From Endozoicomonas sp. GU-1 (lineage in GTDB: Bacteria; Pseudomonadota; Gammaproteobacteria; Pseudomonadales; Endozoicomonadaceae): a stretch of DNA of 64,000 nt. This document shows, piece by piece, positions 53,356 to 61,328 of the stretch. The notes under the pieces are model-generated. The model was given only the letters and a program-made list of their open reading frames with translations. It had not been told where the DNA came from and searched no databases. The stretch spans positions 682,001 through 746,000 of the forward strand of contig NZ_CP114771.1 in NCBI RefSeq assembly GCF_027366395.1. The letters run 5' to 3'. Made by a program: the position numbers and the translations under genes. The first letter of the stretch is position 1; every line of letters begins with the position of its first letter.

Positions 53356-56300
53356 TTACTGGTTGTTTGTTTTCTTCCTCTTTGCCGGGTTGCTTTGCTC
53401 TGCTAAATGTTCTTCACCAGTCACGTATGCAGCATCTGTCCACCCTCTTTTAAGTGATACAGAGCCATGCTCCTGTGGCGGAATGCCTATTCTGGTCTTT
53501 ATTTGATCAATGTATGGTTTCATTAAATCCTGACTCAAGAGCCTGTTAACCGGAATTTCAATGACTTCAAATCCTGCTTTTTGCAACAGTGCGATTTTCA
53601 GCAGAGTCGAACCATTCCTGGTTTTGAAATCACCACCTACGTAATGACCCGGTCCCTGAACTTCAAGAACCATGTTGTGATCTGTCAGAAGCAGGTCAAC
53701 CGGAGGCAGTGAGTTCAGACTCTTTTCTTCTTCAATCTTCAAAGATGGAATAGATGATTGGAGTTGATCGCGGAATTCGGCTTGGGTATTTGAAATGGTT
53801 GTCTGGTAATGGGGGACGACCGGACACGCTCTGCCAAGCCAACTTGCGGCCAGGACAATGGTGCGTTGATCCTCTTCATTGTGCAGGAATGTATTTTCCA
53901 GACGGGTGAACAGGTCGTTCATGTGCTTTTCAAGCACGTTATTTTTATTGGCATTGGAGTCTAGAGACAACCTGGCACAGCATACCATGACTCCCCAGAG
54001 AGACATCGATATCTCTTCCTGAGAAAACTGAAGCTTCTCATTGATTCGATAGACGAGCGATTCGAACGTAGAGGTAGCCAGGTTCAGCTCAATGAGTTCA
54101 CCCAGTTTGGCCGTGGCCCAGAGCAGGTTGGCAATACCCTGGGCATTAAATTGGTCTTTCTGTGCGTTCACGAGGGGCAACAGTGCAGCCACCGCTTGGT
54201 TGAACACTGGTGTCTGTTCGTACCCGTTGCCCACAAGTTTTGCCATGGCCCACAGCAGGTTAGTGATATGCTGGGGAGTAAATTGTTCTTTCTGTGCATT
54301 TACGTGGGGCAACAGGGCAGCCACGGCCTCGTTGAGCTCTGGTGTTTTCTCCAGCCCTTTGTCCACCAGTTTCGCCATGGCCCACAGCAGGTTGGCAGTT
54401 TGCTGAAGAAAAAATTGGTCTTTCTGTGCGTTCACGTGGGGCAACAGCGCGGCCACGGCCTCTTTGAGTTCTGGTGTCTGCTTCTGCCCGCTGTCCACCA
54501 GTTTCGCCATGGCCCACAGCAGGTTAGCGATTCCCTGTGGTTTAAAGTGGGCTTTCTGTGCGTTCACGTGGGGCAACAGCGCGGCCACGGTCTCTTTGAG
54601 TTCTGGTGTCTGTGCCTGCCCGTTGTCCACCAGTTTTGCCATGGCCCACAGCAGGTTGGCGATGCCCTGGGCCTTAAATTGGTCTTTCTGTGTGTTCACG
54701 AGGGGCAACAGCACGGCCACGGCCACTTTGAGCCCAGGTGTCTGCTCCTGCCCGTTGTCCACCAGTTTCGCCATGGCCCACAGCAGGTTGGCGATATGCT
54801 GAGGAATATATTGGTCTTTCTGCGCGTTCACGAGAGGCAACAGGGCGGCCACTGCCTCGTTGAGCCCTGGTGTCTGCTGCTGCGTATTTTCCATCAGTTT
54901 CGCCATGGTCCATAGCAGGTTGGCGATATGCTGAGGAATAAATTGGTCTTTCTGTGCGTTCACGTGGGGCAACAGCGCGGCCAAGGCCCTTTTGAGCTCT
55001 GGTGTCGGCTCCTGCCCGTTGTCCACCAGTTTCGCCATGGCCCACAGCAGGTTGCTGATTTCCTGAGGTTTAAAGTTAGCTTTCTGTGCGTTCACGTGGG
55101 GCAACAGCACGGCCACGGCCTTGTTGAACTCTGGTGTCCACTCCTGTCCGTTGTTCACCAGTTTCGCCATGGCCCACAGCAGGTTGGCGATATGCTGAGG
55201 AATAAATTGGTCTTTCTGTGTGTTCACGTGGTGCAACAGCGAGGCCACGGCCTCGTTGAGCTCTGGCGTCCGCTCCTGCTCGTTGTCCACCAGTTTCGCT
55301 ATGGCCCACAGCAGGCTGGCGATTCCCTGAGGAATAAATTGTTCTTTCTGTGCGTTCACAAGGGGCAACAACACAGCCACGGCCTCGTTGAGCTCTGGTA
55401 TCCGCTCCTGCCCGTTATCCACCAGTTTCGCCATGGCCCACAGCAGATTGGTGATTTCCTGTGGTTTAAAGTGAGCTTTCTGTGCGTTCACGCAGGGCAA
55501 CAGCGCAACCACAGCCTCGTTGAGCTCTGGCGTCTGCTCCTGCCTGTTATCCACCAGTTTCGCCATGGCCCAGAGCAGGTTGGCGATTTCCTGGGGGTTA
55601 AAATGAGCTTGTTGTGCGTTTACATGGGGCAACAGGGCGGCCACTACATCATTGAACTCTGGCGTCCGTTCCTGCCCGTTGTCCACCAGTTTTGCCATGG
55701 CCCATAGGAGATTGGCGATCCCCTGCGGTGTAAAGTCAGTTTTCTGAGCGATCACTTGGGGCAACAAGGCGGCCACGGCCTCGTTGAGCCCTGGTGTCAG
55801 CTCCTGCCCGTTGTCTACCAGTTTGGCCATGGCCCATAGCAGGTTGGCGATTTCTTGTGGTGTAAAGTTAGCTTTCTGAGCGATCACCTGGGGCAACAAT
55901 GCGGCCACGGCCTCGTTGAGCCCTGGTGTCCGCTCCTGTCCGTTGTCCAACAGTTTTGCCATGGCCCATAGCAGGTTGGCGATTCCCTGAGGAATAAATT
56001 GTTTTTTCTGTGCGTTCACATGGGGCAACAACACGGCCACGGCCTCTTTGCACTCTGCTATCCGCTCCGGCCCGTTGTCCACCAGTTTCGCCATGGCCCA
56101 CAGCAGGTTGACGATACCCAGGGCATCAATATTTCTGGCAGCAGGTTTTTGGTTGCAGTTAAATATTATTGCATCAAGTAGCGTTGACAATAAGGCAGCT
56201 TGAGTGAGCTTAACATGCCCATCCATGGGTTTATGAAGGGTAAAAACACCCGCTGAAGTAAATGAATGAAATGTTGTCGTCAGGCTTCGCCAATTCCAGC

Positions 56301-56730
56301 TCCGGGTTGCGGTAAAATTTTGCAGCAAACGCATCAGCTGGCTTTGTTCTGTTCGATTTAACGGTCTTTGAACAGCTAACGTGTATTTTTTAATTGAACT
56401 GGCATAGTGCCCGTGATTTCTCCCATCATAGCGATGACCGAAACGATTCGATTTACTCACCAGATCATCCATTATTTCCTGTTTGATGAGGGCATTAAAA
56501 TCTTGAGCAGAGTTTACTGAACGGCACTGTAGATGTTGATAAGAGCGTGTGCCAGAAGACTGATAAAATTCATTGCGACTCAGTGCAGTGCGGGGGAGGG
56601 TTTCCCATTGTCTGACTGTGGCATGTCTGTATCGCCCACGCCCTGAAGAAGGGGTATGGCCATTCGGTTGGTTGCAACTGTTTTTTGATCTTGCGTATTG
56701 ACCACTGATACCAGCAGAATTTTTATCCAT
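53356..56730 (-). CDS. L19: OPR-like repeat protein with RAP domain (1124 aa)
   Basis: Intact: start MDKNSAGISGQYARSKNSCN, 15 repeats plus half repeat, RAP at about 1008-1082 of the VLEVQGPGHY type, tail ending NPAKRKKTNNQ. Code string GGEGEEGHEHHGGQHG. The 3' half is shared with L16. Units 5-6 (NDVVAALLPHVNAQQAHF, NEAVVALLPCVNAQKAHFKPQE) closely resemble units in L2 at the other end of the array. The protein therefore combines blocks from distant paralogues. C-terminal 0.8 kb is almost identical to L20. Confidence 0.9.
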   Translation of the reverse strand: MDKNSAGISGQYARSKNSCNQPNGHTPSSGRGRYRHATVRQWETLPRTALSRNEFYQSSGTRSYQHLQCRSVNSAQDFNALIKQEIMDDLVSKSNRFGHRYDGRNHGHYASSIKKYTLAVQRPLNRTEQSQLMRLLQNFTATRSWNWRSLTTTFHSFTSAGVFTLHKPMDGHVKLTQAALLSTLLDAIIFNCNQKPAARNIDALGIVNLLWAMAKLVDNGPERIAECKEAVAVLLPHVNAQKKQFIPQGIANLLWAMAKLLDNGQERTPGLNEAVAALLPQVIAQKANFTPQEIANLLWAMAKLVDNGQELTPGLNEAVAALLPQVIAQKTDFTPQGIANLLWAMAKLVDNGQERTPEFNDVVAALLPHVNAQQAHFNPQEIANLLWAMAKLVDNRQEQTPELNEAVVALLPCVNAQKAHFKPQEITNLLWAMAKLVDNGQERIPELNEAVAVLLPLVNAQKEQFIPQGIASLLWAIAKLVDNEQERTPELNEAVASLLHHVNTQKDQFIPQHIANLLWAMAKLVNNGQEWTPEFNKAVAVLLPHVNAQKANFKPQEISNLLWAMAKLVDNGQEPTPELKRALAALLPHVNAQKDQFIPQHIANLLWTMAKLMENTQQQTPGLNEAVAALLPLVNAQKDQYIPQHIANLLWAMAKLVDNGQEQTPGLKVAVAVLLPLVNTQKDQFKAQGIANLLWAMAKLVDNGQAQTPELKETVAALLPHVNAQKAHFKPQGIANLLWAMAKLVDSGQKQTPELKEAVAALLPHVNAQKDQFFLQQTANLLWAMAKLVDKGLEKTPELNEAVAALLPHVNAQKEQFTPQHITNLLWAMAKLVGNGYEQTPVFNQAVAALLPLVNAQKDQFNAQGIANLLWATAKLGELIELNLATSTFESLVYRINEKLQFSQEEISMSLWGVMVCCARLSLDSNANKNNVLEKHMNDLFTRLENTFLHNEEDQRTIVLAASWLGRACPVVPHYQTTISNTQAEFRDQLQSSIPSLKIEEEKSLNSLPPVDLLLTDHNMVLEVQGPGHYVGGDFKTRNGSTLLKIALLQKAGFEVIEIPVNRLLSQDLMKPYIDQIKTRIGIPPQEHGSVSLKRGWTDAAYVTGEEHLAEQSNPAKRKKTNNQ

Positions 56731-56754
56731 AATTATATTTCATTAATTCATGAA

Positions 56755-56784
56755 AATATAAAATACAGACTGCTGTTCTGCCCA
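56755..56784 (-). promoter_or_regulatory. Candidate promoter of L19
   Basis: TATATT with a one-base-shortened palindrome (CAGCAGTCTGTA); upstream box TGGGCA. Confidence 0.4.
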
Positions 56785-56835
56785 GAAGTTCATTGTGCGG
56801 CAAAGTTTACTTGAGTCATGATGAGAGGAAGGCAA

Positions 56836-59811
56836 TTATTGGCTGCCTGTTTTCTTCCTCTTTGCCGGGTTGCTTTGCTTTGCTATATGTTCTTCACCAG
56901 TCACGTATGCAGCATCTGTCCACCCTCTTTTAAGTGATACAGAGCCATGCTCCTGTGGCGGAATGCCTATTCTGGTCTTTATTTGATCAATGTATGGTTT
57001 CATTAAATCCTGACTCAAGAGCCTGTTAACCGGAATTTCAATGACTTCAAATCCTGCTTTTTGCAACAGTGCGATTTTCAGCAGAGTCGAACCATTCCTG
57101 GTTTTGAAATCACCACCTACGTAATGACCCGGTCCCTGAACTTCAAGAACCATGTTGTGATCTGTCAGAAGCAGGTCAACCGGAGGTAATGAGTTCAGAC
57201 TCTTTTCTTCTTCAATCTTCAAAGATGGAATAGATGATTGGAGATGATCGCGGAAGTCGGCTTGGGTATTTGAAATGGTTGTCTGGTAATGGGGGACGAC
57301 CGGACACGCTCTGCCAAGCCAACTTGCGGCCAGGACAATGGTGCGTTGATCCTCTTCATTGTGCAGGAATGTATTTTCCAGACGGGTAAACAGGTCGTTC
57401 ATGTGCTTTTCAAGCACGTTATTTTTATTGGCATTGCAGTCTAGAGACAACCTGGCACAGCATACCATGACTCCCCAGAGAGACATCGATATCTCTTCCT
57501 GAGAAAACTGAAGCTTCTCACTGATTCGATAGACAAGCGATTCAAACGTAGAGATAGCCAGGTTCAGCTCAATGAGTTCACCCAGTTTGGCCGTGGCCCA
57601 CAGCAGGTTGGCAATACCCTGGGCATTAAATTGGTCTTTCTGTGCGTTCACGCAGGGCAACAGCGCGGCCACGGCCTCTTTGAGTTCTGGTGTCGGCTCC
57701 TGCCCGTTGTCCACCAGTTTTGCCATGGCCCACAGCAGGTTGGCGATATTCTGAGGAATAAATTGGTCTTTCTGTGAATTCACGTGGGACAACAGTGCGG
57801 CCACGGCCTCATTGAGCTCTGGTGTCCGATCCTGACCGTTGTCCACCAGTTTTGCCATGGCCCACAGCAGGTTGGCAATTCCCTGAGGAGTAAATTGGTC
57901 TTTCTGTACGTTCACGTGGGGCAACAGCACGGTCATGGCCTCGTTGAGCCCGGGTGTCAGCTCCAGCCCGTTGTCCACCAGTTTCGCCATGGCCCACAGC
58001 AGGCTGGCGATATGCTGAGGAATAAATTGGTCCTTCTGTGTGTTCACGTGGGGCAACAGCGCGGCCAAGGCCTCTTTGAGCCGTGGTGTTTGCTCCTGCC
58101 CGTTGTCCACCAGTTTCGCCATGGCCCACAGCAGGCTGGCGATATGCTGAGGAATAAATTGGTACTTCTGTGTGTTCACGTAGGGCAGCAGCTCAGCCAC
58201 GGCCTCGTTGATCTCTGGTGTCCGATCCTGACCGTTGTCCACCAGTTTTGCCATGGCCCACAGCAGGTTGGCAATTCCCTGAGCAGTAAATTGGTCTTTC
58301 TGTACGTTCACCTGGGACAACAGCGCGGTCATGGCCTCGTTGAGCCCGGGTGTCAGCTCCTGCCCGTTGTCCACCAGTTTCGCCATGGCCCACAGCAGGT
58401 TGGCGATATGCTGAGGAATAAATTGGTCTTTCTGCGCGTTCACGAGAGGCAACAGGGCGGCCACTGCCTCGTTGAGCCCTGGTGTCTGCTGCTGCGTATT
58501 TTCCGCCAGTTTCGCCATGGTCCATAGCAGGTTGGCGATATGCTGAGGAATAAATTGGTCTTTCTGTGCGTTCACGTGGGGCAACAGCGTGGCCAAGGCC
58601 CTTTTGAGCTCTGGTGTCAGCAGCCCGTTGTCCACCAGTTTCGACATGGCCCACAGCAGGTTGACAATGCCCTGGACATTAAGTTGGTTTTTCTTTGCGT
58701 TCATGAGGGGCAACAGGGCAGCTACGGCCTCGTTGAGCACTGGTGTCCGCTCCTGCCCGTTGTCCACCAGTTTCGCCATGGCCCACAGCAGGTTGGCGAT
58801 ATGCTGAGGAATAAATTGGTCTTTCTGTGTGTTCACGTGGGGCAACAGCGACGCAACGGCCTCGTTGAGCTCTGGCGTCCGTTCCTGCCCGTTGTCCACC
58901 AGTTTCGCCATGGCCTACAGCAGGTTGACAATCCCCTGGGCAGTAAATTGGTTTTTCTGTGCGTTCACCAGGGGCAACAGCGAGGCGACGGTCTTTTTGA
59001 ACTCTGGTGTCTGCTCCTGGCCTTTGTCCACCAGTTTCGCCATGGCCCACAGCAGGTTGGCGATATGCTGCGGAATAAATTGGTCTTTCTGTGCGTTTAC
59101 GAGGGGCAACAGCTCGGCCATGGCCTCTTTGAGTTCTGGTGTCTGTGCCTGCCCGTTGTCCACCAGTTTTGCCATGGCCCACAGCAGGTTGGCAATTCCC
59201 CGGGTATCAATATCCCTGGCTGGCGGCTTTTGGTTGCACTTGAATATTATTGCATCAAGAAGTGTTGACAATAAGATAGTCTGAGTAAGTTTAACTCGCT
59301 CATCCATGGGTTTATGAAGGGTAAAAACACCCGCTGAAGTCAATGAGTGCAGTGTTGTCGTCAGGCTTCGCCAATTCCAGCTCCGCGTTGCGGTAAAATT
59401 TTGCAGCAAACGCATCAGCTGGCTTTGTTCTGTTCGATTTAACGGTCTTTTAGCAGCTGACGTGTATTGTTTAATTGAACTGGCATATTGCCCGTGATTT
59501 CTCCCATCATAGCGATGACCGAAACGGTTCGATTTACGCACCAGATCATCCATTATTTCTGGTTTGATGAGGGCATTAAAATCTTGAGCAGTGTTTACTG
59601 AACGGCACTGTAGATGTTGATAAGCGCGTGTGCCAGAAGACTGATAAAATTCATTGTGACGCGGTGCAGTGCGGGGAAGGGTATCCCATTGTCTGACTGT
59701 GGCATTTCTGTATCGCCCACGCCTTGAAGAGGGGGCCTGGCCATTCGGTTGGTTGCAACTGTTATTTGATCTTGTGTATTGACCACTGATACCAGCAGAA
59801 CTTTTATCCAT
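56836..59811 (-). pseudogene. L20: OPR-RAP gene interrupted by an amber codon in the third repeat
   Basis: Start at 59811 (MDKSSAGISGQYTRSNNSCN). The frame is interrupted by TAG at 58915-58917, where the invariant Trp of NLLWAMAKL should be (TGG to TAG), and continues open in the same frame to 56836. The full protein would have 12 repeats plus half repeat, code string GHGHGHHGHHGNG, very rich in the IPQH type, with RAP of the VLEVQGPGHY type and tail ending NPAKRKKTGSQ. The single base change and otherwise intact frame suggest either a very recent null allele or amber suppression. The downstream part could restart at the ATG at 58911. Confidence 0.82.
58915..58917 (-). other. In-frame amber codon at the repeat Trp of L20
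   Basis: The plus strand reads GCCATGGCCTACAGCAGG; all other units read GCC(A/C)ACAGCAGG-type sequence with CCA, i.e. TGG on the coding strand. Flanking codons are in frame. Confidence 0.9.
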
Positions 59812-59835
59812 AATTATATTTCATTAATTCATGAA

Positions 59836-59865
59836 AATATAAAAAGCAGACTGCTGTTCTGCTCA
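59836..59865 (-). promoter_or_regulatory. Candidate promoter and palindrome of L20
   Basis: TATATT and perfect AGCAG-T-CTGCT; upstream box TGAGCA. Confidence 0.45.
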
Positions 59866-59896
59866 GAAGTTCATTTTACGGAAAAGTTTACTTGAG

Positions 59897-61223
59897 TCAT
59901 GATGGGAGGAAGGCGATTACTGACTGTTTGTTTTCTTCTTCAATCCGCAAAGATGGAATGCATGATTGGAGTTGATCGCGGAAGTCGGCCTGGGTTTTTG
60001 AAATGGCTTTCTGGTAATGGCGGACGAACGGACACGCTCTGCCAAGCCAACTTGCGGCCATGATCATGATGGATCGATCCTCTTTATTATCTGGCGAGGT
60101 ATTTTCCAGGCGAGTCAACAGGTCATCCATGTGTTTTTCAAGTACGTTATTTTTATTGGCATTGGAGTCTAGAGCCAACCTGGCACAGCATACCATGACT
60201 CCCCAGAGAGACATCGATATCTCTTCCTGAGAAAACTGAAGGTTCTTAGGGATTCGATAGACAAGCGATTCGAATACAGAGGTAGCCATTTTCAGTTCAA
60301 CGAGTTCACCCAGTTTCGCCATGGCCCACAGCAGGTTGGCGATGTGCTGAGGAATAAATTGGTCTTTCTGTGCGTTCACATGGGGCAACAGCGCGGTCAT
60401 GGTCTCTGTGAACCCTGGTGTTCGCTCCAGCCCGTTGTCCACCAGTTTCGCCATAGCCCACAGCAGGTTGGCGATTCCCTGAGGAATAAATTGTTTTTTC
60501 TGTGCGTTCACATGGGGCAACAACACGGCCACGGCCTTTTTGAGCTCTGCTGTTCGCTCCTGCCCGTTGTCCACCAGTTTCGCCAGGGCCCACAACAGGT
60601 TGGCGATTCCCCGGGCATCAATGTCCCTGACTTGAGGTTTTTGGTTGCACTTGAATATTATTGCATCAAGTAGCGTTGACAATAAGGCGGCTTGAGTATG
60701 CTTGACACGCTCTTCCATGGGGTTATGAGGGGGTAAAAACACCTGCAGAAGTCAATGAATGGAGTGTTGTCGTCAGGCTTCGCCAGTCCCAACGCCGTGT
60801 TATGGTAAAATTTTGCAGCAGACCTGTCAGCTGGCTTTGTTCAGCTCGATTTAACGGTCTTTTAGCAGCTGATGTGTATTGTTTAATTGAATTGGCATAC
60901 ATGGCGTGATTTCTCCCATCATAGCGATGACCGAATCGCTCCGATTTACTCACCAGATCATCCATTATTTCCTGTTTGATGAGCGCATTAAAATCTTGGG
61001 CAGGGTTTATTGAATGGCGCTGTAGATGTTGAGAAGGGCATGCATCAGAAGAACGGTAAAATTTATTACGCCCCGGGTTAGTGCGTGGGGTATCATCCCA
61101 CTGCCTGACCGTGCTATGTCTGTATCGACCACGCCTGGAAGAAGTAACATGGCCACCAGGTCGGTTATAATTATTATCTGATCTTGCGTATTGACCACTG
61201 ATGCCAGCAGAACGTCTATCCAT
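59897..61223 (-). pseudogene. L21: remnant OPR gene, frameshifted and lacking the RAP domain
   Basis: Start at 61223 (MDRRSAGISGQYARSDNNYN). The cap reads to SAGVFTPS, where an extra G on the plus strand (GAGGGGG at about 60729, four G in relatives) shifts the frame. The other frame (60742-59897) holds only two full repeats plus the half repeat (code GGH) and the linker, then passes from PSLRIEEE directly into tail-region sequence: the RAP domain (about 375 bp) is deleted. The junction lies in TTTTCTTCTTC, a motif present both at the start of RAP and in the tail, so slippage or recombination between these short repeats probably caused it. The linker is nearly identical to L17. Confidence 0.85.
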
Positions 61224-61247
61224 AATTATATTTCATTAATTCATGAA

Positions 61248-61277
61248 AATATAAAATGCAGACTGCTGTTCTGCCCA
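61248..61277 (-). promoter_or_regulatory. Candidate promoter of L21
   Basis: TATATT with a nearly complete palindrome (CAGCAGTCTGCA); upstream box TGGGCA. Confidence 0.4.
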
Positions 61278-61328
61278 GAAGTTCATTGTGCGGTAAAGTT
61301 TACTTGAGTCATGATGGGAGGAAGGCGA

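Noticed and set aside
58911-59811. Two separate genes instead of one interrupted L20
   Set aside because: Both parts are in the same frame and separated only by a TAG at an invariant Trp codon. The downstream part lacks the upstream block and N-terminal cap that every other locus has.
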